Shown here piece after piece: positions 22,230 to 30,945 of a DNA stretch of 64,000 bases (within the stretch, counting starts at the first letter, position 1; each line of letters starts with the position of its first letter). The stretch is from Cyanophora paradoxa. Lineage: Eukaryota > Glaucocystophyceae > Cyanophorales > Cyanophoraceae. The translations under genes and the position numbers were made by a program. Location of the stretch: NCBI GenBank assembly GCA_004431415.1, contig QPMI01000395.1, forward strand, positions 1 through 64,000, read 5' to 3'. The notes under the pieces were generated by a model. The model made no database searches, was not told the DNA's origin, and was given only the letters and a program-made list of their open reading frames with translations.

Positions 22230-22502
22230 ATGGATAGTAAAACAAAAAAGTTTATTGATGCTGCTATGACAGTTCATGGTAAAGATAAATTCGATTACAG
22301 TGAGACACATTACATCAAAGCTCAAGAGAAAGTATCTGTGAGATGTTTGCAGTGTAATAAGGTGATCCTTACCTATCCCTTTAATCATGTGAAGGGATCA
22401 GGTTGCAGGGACTGTAACAAAAGAAAGAGTCAAGCACACAGGAAAAGAGCTACTTCATCAATCAGAGTAGAGTATAGGGATATTTGCATTAGGTTTGACT
22501 AG
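22230..22502 (+). CDS. DUF723-like zinc-ribbon protein (90 residues)
   Basis: The sequence FIDAAMTVHGKDKFDYSETH followed by a CLQC pair, FNHVKGSGCRDC and a basic tail matches the DUF723-type zinc-ribbon module. This module usually precedes GIY-YIG or related nuclease domains in viral and phage proteins and is thought to help DNA binding. Here it stands alone, while the GIY-YIG gene of element A is at the opposite end (2779-3126). All four expected Cys ligands (two CxxC pairs) are present. Function on its own is unknown. Confidence 0.7.
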   Translation: MDSKTKKFIDAAMTVHGKDKFDYSETHYIKAQEKVSVRCLQCNKVILTYPFNHVKGSGCRDCNKRKSQAHRKRATSSIRVEYRDICIRFD

Positions 22503-22525
22503 TTAATTTTTCTAAGGTATTCTTA

Positions 22526-22924
22526 ATGGAGACTAAATACAGAGGCTTTCATGTTATGCTTGATTACAAGGCTAAATCAGCTATAGCAACAGGTTATGAG
22601 CATGTTAGCTTCCTAGGTAATTGGATTATGGGAACCCTTGAACAAGCAGTATTGAGACAAGGTATTAGGATTGTTCATAAGCATTGTGAGATATTTGATG
22701 GCAAACTATCACCTCCTGGTTTTGCATTGGTTCTGCTATTAGATGAAAGCCATTGCACAGCTCATTGTTATTCCAATGAAGGCATGTTAGCAATTGATAT
22801 ATTCAGTTGTGGTAAAGAAGCTCAGCATAAAACACAATCAGTTGCAGATGAGATCGATAAAACAATGAATTTCTTAACATTTGAGAAGACTGAGAGACAT
22901 AAACATGATAGATTCCCGTTTTGA
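22526..22924 (+). CDS. speD-like: S-adenosylmethionine decarboxylase, SpeD-like (132 residues)
   Basis: AdoMet decarboxylase makes the aminopropyl donor for spermidine. The protein has the class 1 (bacterial-type) signature: a conserved GFHVMLD N-terminus, LLDESHCTAHCY with the Ser that self-cleaves to form the pyruvoyl group, and AIDIFSCG with the catalytic Cys. The length of 132 residues matches the short prokaryotic proenzyme rather than the long eukaryotic one. It is intact and is the last gene of element A. Some SpeD homologues are known to have become ornithine or arginine decarboxylases, so substrate is uncertain. Viral control of host polyamines or DNA condensation is an inference. 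Confidence 0.85.
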   Translation: METKYRGFHVMLDYKAKSAIATGYEHVSFLGNWIMGTLEQAVLRQGIRIVHKHCEIFDGKLSPPGFALVLLLDESHCTAHCYSNEGMLAIDIFSCGKEAQHKTQSVADEIDKTMNFLTFEKTERHKHDRFPF

Positions 22925-23276
22925 TGGGTTTCTATTATGGTGATCAGGGTGATTTACCTTTTTTATTACAATGGCAATCGTTAAAAAAGGATATAATATA
23001 TCCTTTCCTACAATAGCTTTCTACAATGATTTTCTTTCTACAGTAGCTTTTGTTACAATAGAATTCTACTGTATGATGTAGCCGAAATATGAATGCACCC
23101 TACATTAAGCAATGTCAAGTATTTCGAATACTATTCGATTTCCTTACAATAACACTCAGCATCTCCCCTTGATTCCCCCTATTATATTATATTTATATTT
23201 AAGTGGACTCAAGGTTGACTCATATTAATCGTAAAAGTAGTAAAAGTATATGGATTTTGTTACGAATTCAATGCAA
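22925..23276. other. Non-coding, AT-rich, short direct repeats
   Basis: No coding frame of note. At 23015-23075 there are several copies of a TTCTACARTAGCTTT/TTACAATAG-like motif. The rest is AT-rich spacer leading to the terminal hairpin of element A. Confidence 0.5.
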
Positions 23277-23388
23277 GGGTTGACTAAGTGGGTTGAGTTG
23301 ACTCAAATTTCACAGGAAATATTTGGGACCTAAAGTTTTCTAAAAAGGATTTGAAAAAATGTGTCAACTCCCCCCACTTAGTCAACCC
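23277..23388. repeat. Element-A hairpin, copy 2
   Basis: Arms GGGTTGACTAAGTGGG... (from 23277) and ...CCCACTTAGTCAACCC (to 23388) pair over about 26 bases. The right part, including the run GAAAAAATG before GTCAACTCCCCCC, is nearly the same as at 3250-3283 and in the same orientation. Further fragments of the motif (GTTGACTAAGTTGACTAAG, GAGTCCACTT) are scattered to 23630. Confidence 0.75.
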
Positions 23389-23639
23389 TGACCATAAACA
23401 GTAAGGATTTGAGCTAACATGTATCACAAAGTGAACATTTTGAGTCCACTTAGAAGATCCACTTTTGAAATCCAAGTTGATTTTGCTTGAAATTTCAAAG
23501 TTGATCTAAAAGTGAGTCCACCCTGATTGATTATGGTAACAAAGTTGACTAAGTTGACTAAGTTGAGTCATCTTAAGAAATTCAAAGAGACTAAGAGTTC
23601 AAAATGTTTATGAAAAGTGAGTCAACTTAGACCACTTCT

Positions 23640-23914
23640 GATAACAAAGTTAAATATTTAATTGATTTAATCGGAAAAGAACATGATTTAATCGAATTTA
23701 TTGATATAATTCCGATTAGATTCATTTAGGATTCAATTAAGATCAATCGAAGTTATTGATATAATTCCGATTAACTACAATTAAGATACAATATCGATTA
23801 ATCGAGTTTATCGATATAACATCGATTAAATTAATTGAAAATGCATATAAAAATACGAAAAGTCATGTGAAAATTCAAATAAATTAATCGATTTTATTGA
23901 TATAACATCGAATC
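23640..23914. repeat. AT-rich iterons at the right end of element A
   Basis: At least four diverged copies of AATCGARTTTATTGATATAA followed by an ATCGATTA-like tail occur at about 23691, 23747, 23799 and 23885. The motif is itself partly palindromic. Related ATCGAnATTATATCAAT copies stand at the right end of element B (37140-37400), just before its palindrome, so this looks like a conserved terminal or origin region. Confidence 0.65.
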
Positions 23915-26525
23915 ACACATATGAATATTCATATTTTAATCCTGAGGCGGAACGCCGAGGGATTAAAATATGAATATTCATATGTGTAAAGAAGTCGCTT
24001 TCGAAATGGTTAGTAGATTCATGCCTGAGAAGAGTATTCAAACCAATGTAAGACTTCATGAATGGGGAAGTAGCGAAAGAGAGAACCTTATTTATTTTCT
24101 TGATTTCAACACCCTTTTTAACGATGTAATTAAGAAGAGGTCGAGCGATCACGTATTTATTCTTGGGCGTAAATGTCGCTGTAAGTTTGGGGTCTCTGCT
24201 GATCTTTTCGCCCGTCAGATCTAATAGTTTACGTTGATAATCACCAAGCATCTCATTGGTGATCACTTCTTTATTCACAATCAGTGGGAAATCGTAATGA
24301 TCTTCAAGAGTTGTGGGGTATTCAAGGTCAACTTCAATAAATGCGCTTCGACCCTCTACCTCTTTAAGTGCCTCTGTGACATCTTCCCATCGATAATCTC
24401 CGATAGGTAGTGGTTGGCTGAGAGCATACCCATAAAGATTATTTGCGTCCAACAAAACTATATGATCGTCAGCATTCTCTACCTTTGCGTATCGTGTGGG
24501 CATGGTAGCAAATCCACCTCTAATGGCTCTCTCAACAAATTCGTATTTCTCTACATCATCGATTAGTTCAATCTTAACTTTGGTGTGTTTGAGCATAGCG
24601 TCCCAAGAGAGACCCGGTGCGCTAACGTAATGTGCGGGATCCAATCCATATTGAGAAAACGCCAATTTGCGGAATGCTTCAAACTTTCTCATTAAATCGC
24701 CCACATCCACAGATTGGAAATCCATGAAATGGGAAGCATCAATGAACTTCCACATGCCCCATTGAAGCGATAGGTATTGATCGAAATTCTTGCTCAGAAT
24801 CTCAACACGAAGTTTATCGTCTTGCTGTGCAATCTTGCGGAATATTCCGTGTCCGCATTCATCCATGTGATCCACCACGATAGCTACTTTGGTTTGCTTC
24901 GAAATTCGCCGGTGGAGGTTACAGTTTCGGCATGCCTTTCCGATGAAATCGCCGGATTGGTGGCAATGATCTCGAACCGGGAAGTTTTCGTGGGTGAATC
25001 TCTGAGAGCAAATGTAACAGTGTTTTGTTACCTTGTATTCCGCCTTCTGATCATCTGTGAGTGGATGCATCGGAATATTTCTAAATAGCGTCTCAACGAT
25101 TTCGGGTCTGATATCTTGGAGAGTTACAAAGAGAGAACCGAGCGGATCGATTCCCTCGAAATGGTATGCTCTCACTTCGTCTCCCATTACCACTCGCAAT
25201 GAAACCGCTTTAATCTCACGTTTACTCCTCTGAGCATCAATAGCGACCGAATGATCTTCGACTTTAACGTAACAGATCACAGGGAGCCACACAGTTTTAC
25301 GCAAGTGTTGCAGACCGAATTCAATTACGCTTCCCGCTTTTGGGCATTTGCCTTTGCTCTCCCTCCAATCAATGCAGCGATTCGCTTCAACATGCATGTC
25401 TAATTTCTCCTGAGTTCTGAAACGCGACAAGCAGGTTTCACAGTAGTAAATGCGACCATCACATGCTTTATCAAACGTAGTTTTCAGAAGACGACTAAAA
25501 GACATGATAGTAATGTAGTGTCCCCGATCATCTTCGGTGTTTTCGATAAGTAAAAGATTAATCTTGGTCTTTCTTCTTGGGTTACTTGATTGATGGAGAG
25601 GATAGAAACACTCTTTGGCGTTATCGGCTCCGTAAATGTTAATAGAGAGTTCGGGGTTCAGTTCTTCGAATCGATCGATTACCTCAGCATCACAGGCAAC
25701 GGGAAACTGAATACCATCGAAATTGAGTTCATTTAACCATCGGCGGTATTGGCTCGGTTCGTTACTCTTGTGTTTATTGATGTCCTTTCGATGCAGGTAA
25801 GCCAAAATCGCATACTTGAAGCAATCTTGCCCGTCGATATTCTTAACATTCACCGTCGCTTTCTTGGATGCGATCCATTCGGGAGTTGCGAAATAGCATC
25901 CTCCCACAGGTGCATAAGACATGATAATGCCTCTAAGTATTTCGATCTTCTCCAAACGGTAACTATCCACTTGCGTCATTTCCTCTTGCATTTTCTGTAA
26001 CGCTTTGCGAACTTCTGTGTCTATGTTGCGGGATCGGGTAATTACGAAATAATCGCTGTAAATGAATTTGGTGATATAGATGCGCGGATTACCTACTTTG
26101 GTAAATTTGCAAACGAAAGTCAGACGGACTTTAACGGCTCTCAGTTGCTCTAAGCAGGTTTTAATGCGTTGCGGTAGACTTGGTGCGATTCTTTCGAGGA
26201 ATTCGATAGCATCCACGACAACTTCATTTCGGGCGCGATAGGTCAACCACGAATACGCTTGATTCATCGCTTGTCCATCTTCGATATCCGGTTCAATTGC
26301 TCCTAATCTCTGTCCTTCACCCATAAATTCCTCCATTCGTTGCATGCGATCGTAGAGGTCATTTGCAATCTCAGTGAGTTGACCTAATCGCGGTCGTCTA
26401 TCTAAGATGGCGGCTTCTCTATCGTATTCCGCTTCGGTGATCTCACCTGTAACTAAGAGAGTTCCTAACAATCCAAGTATTTCATTTTTCTTTTCTTTGA
26501 TCAGTCTGTTCGTTTGGCGGGGCAT
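23913..26525 (-). pseudogene. Protein-primed family B DNA polymerase of element B, 3'-truncated at the palindrome
   Basis: The 870-codon frame starts MPRQTNRLIKEKKNEI at 26525. It has an N-terminal region with VKNIDGQDCFKYAILAYLH, a Cys/His finger (YYCETCLSRF...H...C), an HNH-like RDHCHQSGDFIGKACRNCNL segment and polymerase motif A (DANNLYGYALSQ) near residue 693. This layout is typical of polinton/Maverick polymerases. Similarity to the element A copy ends at FESDFFTHMN (about residue 850), exactly where the palindrome begins, so motif B (KxxNSxYG) and motif C are missing. The last 20 residues are encoded by the palindrome. The truncated enzyme would be inactive. The missing 3' part may lie left of element A, outside this window. 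Confidence 0.9.
23915..23987. repeat. Perfect 28-bp palindrome at the A/B junction
   Basis: The arms 23915-23942 and 23960-23987 are exact reverse complements (ACACATATGAATATTC... outward), with a 17-base GC-rich loop (TGAGGCGGAACGCCGAG). The same design closes element B at 37406-37492. The right arm overlaps the last codons of the truncated polymerase of B, whose stop codon lies just beyond the left arm. It marks the probable right end of element A. Confidence 0.85.
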
Positions 26526-26567
26526 CTTTGCTATAAAGGAACATTTTTATTTTGGATTTTGAACGCA

Positions 26568-26768
26568 TTAAGTTCTAATGATTCTCACCGTTGTTTCCTT
26601 TGGAATATATATAGTAACATAGTTTCTCTTCCGCCTGTTATTGATACCACAATTATACTTTATGAACTTTGCAACCTCTTCCAAATCACCTTCCACAACC
26701 GATTGGTTCATTTTGACGCTATTCATTTTCAACTGAGACACACGTTCAATTTTTAAATCACCAGTCAA
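26568..26768 (-). CDS. Possible small protein upstream of the element B polymerase
   Basis: A 66-codon frame (internal ATG options at 26726 and 26711) encodes MNSVKMNQSVVEGDLEEVAK and a basic KYNCGINNRRKRNY segment. It lies between the hairpin at 26.8 kb and the polymerase start. Element A has a GIY-YIG gene in the equivalent slot and no similar frame. Without a counterpart I regard it as uncertain. Confidence 0.3.
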   Translation of the reverse strand: MTGDLKIERVSQLKMNSVKMNQSVVEGDLEEVAKFIKYNCGINNRRKRNYVTIYIPKETTVRIIRT

Positions 26769-26786
26769 TTTTTTATTTTTTATTCG

Positions 26787-26878
26787 GTGTAACGGGTGTA
26801 ACAGGTAAATCCCAAAGTTTTCGGATTTTCACCTCCCTAGGAGCGAAGTTTGGGATTTACCTGTTACACCTGTTACAC
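26787..26878. repeat. Element-B hairpin, copy 1
   Basis: Arms of 30 bases (26787-26816 and 26849-26878), built from two GGTGTAAC-type units and AGGTAAATCCCAAA, pair with one mismatch. The loop holds CCTCCCTAGGAGCGAAG. An inverted copy, loop included, lies at 36046-36139. Position: between polymerase and helicase, as for the unrelated element A hairpin. Confidence 0.8.
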
Positions 26879-26946
26879 TTACTGTTTTCAGTAAGGTTAT
26901 AAAAAAAAGTATGAATTATCAGTAAGAATAGTATGTTTTGTTGTAA

Positions 26947-29289
26947 TTAGTTGGGAGCCTCTACGTCGTCGTCATCGTCGTCCTCAATCATAATCTTCTT
27001 TTTCAGTCCGAAGTAACCACGCTTCACCTGACCTCTTTCTCGAACAGTTTCAGACTTCACATTAAAGACTTCGCGGACTCGCTTTCCAATACTGGCGGCA
27101 TCGGTTTTATCATCAACAGAACGATAGCCAGTAATGATAGCTTCACTCCTAATGAAATCGTTTCGGCTTCCAGTCTTCTCATAAGTGCTGCGGAGCCACT
27201 CCCCGATTTTATCGTTATCATTGAAGTATTCCAGTCCCTGATCGATGATAGACTGTGGCGGATTCATCAGCAGCTGTGCAAGATCCTGTTTCTTCCACAT
27301 GTCCAAGAAGATCGACATTTGAGCCATCTTGTATTCGTCGTCATTCATGATGGACATAAGTGAAGTATCCGCTTTCTTCTCACCAGGTTGAGGGTTGGGC
27401 TTGAAGACGCAAGAGAAACGATAGTAAGAGAGTCGCCGGTAAATCGCAGCATCGGGTTTACTCATCCCCAGGTTCTCATTCGTCGATAAGAAGATTTGAC
27501 CCATAGGAATGTAGGTAACAGGATCTTTGAACAGGGCGCGAACCTTCATCTCGTTACCACCTGTAATCTCTTTGATCTTGCTAATTTGAAGCTTGTCGCC
27601 ATCTTCCGCTTCATTTGAAAAGATAATGCGACGACCCAGAATATCCGCAAGTTCAGGTGTAGCGTCTGATGCATTCTTTTTCGGTTTCGTCCAATATGAC
27701 ATATTGATTGTTCCGAAATACTGTCCGAATGTTTGCTTGACCATCTCCTGAACGAGAGATTTACCATTGGCTCCAATTCCAGTCCAGAAATTGAACTTTT
27801 GAATATCTGTGCGACCACTCAGAGAGAAAGCGATCGAACCCATCACGAAATTGCGCTCAATTTCCTCTTCGATGATGTCAGAGTAGATGGAAAGGATCTT
27901 GGTGACTTTCACAGAATCCACCTCGGGGCAATAATCATAACCAACAGTCTTACTGATCATGTCTTCTGGGAGTCCCCTTCGGAAAGTCATAGAATTCAGA
28001 TCAAATACGCCATTTGTGAATCCAATCACATTGGTAACAGTATCAAGTCTCTCGAAGAATGTCTTATCGTTCATCAGAACTGTGAGATCAGACAGAAGAG
28101 AAGTTCGGTAATTAGTCTGTTTGAGTTTCTTTGCGATACCAAGAAGAACCTGTGATCTCTCCTCCAAAGATGCACGATTCTCTTCATCACGAAGCGCTCT
28201 CTGAGCGAATTGCACAGCACGTTGAAGATAAGCCGGGCAAACCCTGCAACTCAAACACAGATAGATTCGTTTCCCGGTCTCATCCATCTCCCAGATTCCG
28301 TAAGCCTCGTTGAACTTGAACCACGTCTTGTTTGAATACTTGTAGCTGTCTCGCAGAACAAGAAAAGCAACCTGGGCAACATCATAATGTCCGCCATCAG
28401 ATCCAATCGACCGATCAATTAGCTTTTCAATCTGAACATCGGTATCAGCTTGAACGCGAACCGTCATAACTCGCTTCTTGCAATTGGTGCTATAACTTGA
28501 AACAATATACTTGTCTTTCTCGTTCCCTTGAAGTATATACCAATTGTTGGAGTCATGGCTTCCCTTGCAGCAGGGACAAATCAGACCTTTGTTCTCAGCA
28601 GTGAAACTGTAACCCTTCTCGGTCTCATTAATGATTGTGGGTAAGATGAAACCAAATTCTTCAAGTTTCCGGAGAATGTGTTTCTGCAAATCCTCTTCAA
28701 TGCTCCTATCAATAGAAGAGTGTCCGCCTTTCGGAAAAAGGTAGTTGTCAATCATCCACTTTTGGAGTTCAGCACTCGGTTCGATCAACTCACAGCCTTC
28801 CGCCCATGGTTCTCTGATCCAAGTTTTACCGGGGCTTGGGGAAACGTTGATCAACCCAGCAGTTCCAGTGGACGCAATTGTCTTACAGTCGATCTTAGGA
28901 TAACCTTTGAAAGCACCCGCTTTATCCCAGATCTTCACAGCATCGAAGTCAGAAGGACGAGAGAAGTAAACATGATATCCTTTTTTGGTTTTAGCAAGAG
29001 GATTGACACCACCGAAATCATCGGGGAATTGCTCCTCGAATTTGGTGAAATCCTCCTCTTGGTCGAAGTCGATAACCACGATATTGCGAGCGAGAATGCC
29101 CCAAGCAACATACTTACCGGATTTCAGGGCTTCATCGAATTTATCCCAAGTCCACGATCCGTCTTTATGGGCGAAAAGGGGTTTTTTGGTATCGGGATCA
29201 ACGGGTATTACGATATTCTCAGACAGGACATCGTCTTCACGAAGCCAATCAACAAGGCGTTTCAGGGATTTCTTGGCGGCAGCGTTCAT
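26947..29289 (-). CDS. Prim-Pol/D5-like primase-SF3 helicase of element B (780 residues)
   Basis: This would prime and unwind viral DNA. Residues 1-180 form a bifunctional primase/polymerase-type domain with the acidic pair D74/D76 (VVIDFDQE) and H106 (KGYHVYF). A CPCC zinc-type motif sits at 238-241. A D5_N-like segment (IGFTNGVFDL) is near 420-430. The SF3 helicase has Walker A GIGANGKS at 504-511, Walker B RRIIFSNE and motif C GQIFLSTNE. The C-terminus is acidic. It is intact. The domain order and motifs differ from the element A enzyme at 3370-5960, so one of them has been exchanged. An early-type promoter motif lies 56-87 bases upstream. Confidence 0.9.
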   Translation of the reverse strand: MNAAAKKSLKRLVDWLREDDVLSENIVIPVDPDTKKPLFAHKDGSWTWDKFDEALKSGKYVAWGILARNIVVIDFDQEEDFTKFEEQFPDDFGGVNPLAKTKKGYHVYFSRPSDFDAVKIWDKAGAFKGYPKIDCKTIASTGTAGLINVSPSPGKTWIREPWAEGCELIEPSAELQKWMIDNYLFPKGGHSSIDRSIEEDLQKHILRKLEEFGFILPTIINETEKGYSFTAENKGLICPCCKGSHDSNNWYILQGNEKDKYIVSSYSTNCKKRVMTVRVQADTDVQIEKLIDRSIGSDGGHYDVAQVAFLVLRDSYKYSNKTWFKFNEAYGIWEMDETGKRIYLCLSCRVCPAYLQRAVQFAQRALRDEENRASLEERSQVLLGIAKKLKQTNYRTSLLSDLTVLMNDKTFFERLDTVTNVIGFTNGVFDLNSMTFRRGLPEDMISKTVGYDYCPEVDSVKVTKILSIYSDIIEEEIERNFVMGSIAFSLSGRTDIQKFNFWTGIGANGKSLVQEMVKQTFGQYFGTINMSYWTKPKKNASDATPELADILGRRIIFSNEAEDGDKLQISKIKEITGGNEMKVRALFKDPVTYIPMGQIFLSTNENLGMSKPDAAIYRRLSYYRFSCVFKPNPQPGEKKADTSLMSIMNDDEYKMAQMSIFLDMWKKQDLAQLLMNPPQSIIDQGLEYFNDNDKIGEWLRSTYEKTGSRNDFIRSEAIITGYRSVDDKTDAASIGKRVREVFNVKSETVRERGQVKRGYFGLKKKIMIEDDDDDDVEAPN

Positions 29290-29344
29290 TTCGATAATCG
29301 GGGGTGTCTTATCTATGATGGAGAAAAGAGTTTCTCCGGATTCC

Positions 29345-29376
29345 TGTCATTTTTTGGCGGCTAACCTTTAAGTGGT
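29345..29376 (-). promoter_or_regulatory. Split early-type promoter motif upstream of the element B helicase
   Basis: On the minus strand CCACTTAAAGG and, 8 bases on, CCAAAAAATGACAG appear: the two halves of the shared motif in swapped order. The match is suggestive rather than exact. Confidence 0.4.
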
Positions 29377-29495
29377 TGATATCTCTTCAATTACCAAAAA
29401 CGGCAATCGGGAGATGGTTACGGATCTATCGAAGCATATCGATAGACCGCTCGAAAAATGAGTAATTGGGTTCAGCGGTCAAATGGGTATTTCCC

Positions 29496-29732
29496 TCAAT
29501 ACTTTCGTGGACGTCCCCGTGACTTGTTTTCGATTCCCTCCCGCTCCTTACGACGATAATATGAAGCGAGCGATTGCGCCTTCTTATACTCCCGATAAAC
29601 GGGGTCTTCGTTGTAGAGCGTTCGCTTCCTTAGAGCATCTCTCATCTTGTAATTGGCGCGGGTCTCCTCTTCTTCATCGCCGAATTCGACAACGCTAATC
29701 ATGTCTTCGGTTATATGAATTACAGTCGCCAT
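29496..29732 (-). CDS. Small acidic-basic protein with AT-hook tail (78 residues)
   Basis: I chose the ATG at 29732 (MATVIHITEDMISVVEFGDE) because the element A orthologue also starts just before ISLIEF, and because a promoter motif lies 58-92 bases upstream; an upstream in-frame ATG at 29852 would overlap it. An acidic segment (EFGDEEEE) is followed by a basic helix (YREYKKAQSLASYYRRK) and the AT-hook core RGRPRKY at the very end. A chromatin-like or transcription role is inferred. The element A copy (6655-6899) is frameshifted. Confidence 0.65.
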   Translation of the reverse strand: MATVIHITEDMISVVEFGDEEEETRANYKMRDALRKRTLYNEDPVYREYKKAQSLASYYRRKEREGIENKSRGRPRKY

Positions 29733-29789
29733 GTTCCCCTTTATATGTAGTTGAGAAAATGTTTTACCACTCTGTATTATGCCTGATGT

Positions 29790-29824
29790 CTTTAAGTATT
29801 TTATGGTGTCATTTTTTGTTGACC
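29790..29824 (-). promoter_or_regulatory. Split early-type promoter motif upstream of 29496-29732
   Basis: On the minus strand CAACAAAAAATGACACC is followed by ATACTTAAAG, so the ATGA and TTAA blocks are separated by about ten extra bases compared with 6561-6579. It overlaps the end of the 36-residue micro-ORF, just as in element A. Confidence 0.45.
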
Positions 29825-29919
29825 AAAGCCAGTTGGTGTCTACGTTCTTCAATTGCAGATTTAACGGCGTAAATCCTTCGTTTCGATAGTATGATGTCGT
29901 AGATCTCTTCGAGTGACAT
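29809..29919 (-). CDS. Conserved 36-residue micro-protein
   Basis: ATG at 29919, TGA at 29809. The product MSLEEIYDIILSKRRIYAVK... ends LALVNKK. The element A counterpart (6552-6674) shares the I..I..K.R..YA pattern and a basic end. In both elements the stop overlaps the AAAAAATGA promoter block of the next gene. No function is known. Confidence 0.5.
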   Translation of the reverse strand: MSLEEIYDIILSKRRIYAVKSAIEERRHQLALVNKK

Positions 29920-29940
29920 TTGATACCATAACCAAAGATA

Positions 29941-30159
29941 TTATTTATGATCGTTATGCGAAAACGATCGGCGACGGACAGTCTCAGTTTCCGTAACGGT
30001 GACTGTCTCAGTTGTTATCGAATCTTGCGATTGCCTTCGCCCTCCATTGCTTCCACCATCTGAGAAATCCATTTCGAATTTCGTATCGCAGCAGTCATTG
30101 TGACAATCGGTTACGCAATGCATCTCAAACATCTCAATGATCTTTTTCAGAAACTCCAT
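29941..30159 (-). CDS. Small Cys/His protein with Thr/Ser-rich tail (72 residues)
   Basis: The ATG at 30159 (MEFLKKIIEMFEMHCVTDCH) is preferred because it aligns with the element A start. The CHNDCCDT cluster is conserved with element A (7155-6883) and may bind metal. The tail (TTETVTVTETETVRRRSF) is disordered-looking. The gene lies directly after the coiled-coil gene, 26 bases away. Family not recognised. Confidence 0.6.
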   Translation of the reverse strand: MEFLKKIIEMFEMHCVTDCHNDCCDTKFEMDFSDGGSNGGRRQSQDSITTETVTVTETETVRRRSFSHNDHK

Positions 30160-30185
30160 TGATTCCCTCTTTAAACAATATATAA

Positions 30186-30917
30186 TTAAAGCCAAACTCT
30201 CCGCTTGTATGCTGTGGGAGCTACACCTTTGTCGACTTCCGCTTTGGTAGCACCAGGTTCAACAGTTCCCTTTTGGGTCTTTGTCTTCAACTCATCTACC
30301 GCTTGTTCGTCAATTTGGGTCTCCTTCTTACCAATAAACTGCTTATCAGGAACACCAGTAATACCCATTCGGAATACCTCTTTGCGCAGCATTTCCTTGA
30401 TTTTCGATCGCTCCTTCTTCTCAGTTACATACTGTTCAAGAGCGCTTGATTTTGCTTCCAGATCCTTTAATTTAGCGGTCATCTCATCCCATTGCGCTTT
30501 CGGGATTCGGTGGATGTTTTGAGTTGGCGCAACCTTGTAAGTAACTTCACCAGCCATCGATTGAATTACCTTGTCGGATTCTTTGGAAACACCTTCACCC
30601 TTGCGAGCGAGGGAAAGATCTTTGAGACCGAGTTCACGATCATCGGCAGCACCGATAATCCGACGGGCGCCTTCACCGACCGCCTTCATCTTCGAGACTT
30701 CCGGCGAGATGTTCAATTGCTCACTTTGGGATGTTTGCGGCGCTTTATCACCGGGCGCTTCTTCATAAGCGGCATTTAAGGGGTCTTCTTCCTGTTGTGA
30801 TGGTTTCACTTCGCTCATTCCGTTGAATTTCATGGGTGTGGTGTTGAGAGATCCATGACTTTCACCGCCGGAATATGACATAGCACCAGCGGGAACACCT
30901 CTACGTTTCGGCGGCAT
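30186..30917 (-). CDS. Coiled-coil structural-type protein (243 residues)
   Basis: It starts MPPKRRGVPAGAMSYSGGES, has a Gln/Glu/Asp-rich middle, a conserved ARRIIGAADD block, a coiled coil (WDEMTAKLKDLEAKSSALEQ) and a basic end YKRRVWL. It is the intact partner of 7178-7911. Strong sequence conservation of the central 120 residues between the elements points to a structural partner of conserved proteins, probably in the virion. It is upstream of the regulatory small genes and downstream of the ATPase. No database family is recognised by eye. Confidence 0.75.
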   Translation of the reverse strand: MPPKRRGVPAGAMSYSGGESHGSLNTTPMKFNGMSEVKPSQQEEDPLNAAYEEAPGDKAPQTSQSEQLNISPEVSKMKAVGEGARRIIGAADDRELGLKDLSLARKGEGVSKESDKVIQSMAGEVTYKVAPTQNIHRIPKAQWDEMTAKLKDLEAKSSALEQYVTEKKERSKIKEMLRKEVFRMGITGVPDKQFIGKKETQIDEQAVDELKTKTQKGTVEPGATKAEVDKGVAPTAYKRRVWL

Positions 30918-30945
30918 TGTATATTTATAACATACAGAGATAATT

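Noticed and set aside
23970-24224. An 84-codon frame starting in the palindrome
   Set aside because: It is antisense to conserved polymerase sequence.
28678-29364. A 228-codon plus-strand frame over the helicase
   Set aside because: It is antisense to the Prim-Pol domain with its catalytic residues and has no homology marks.
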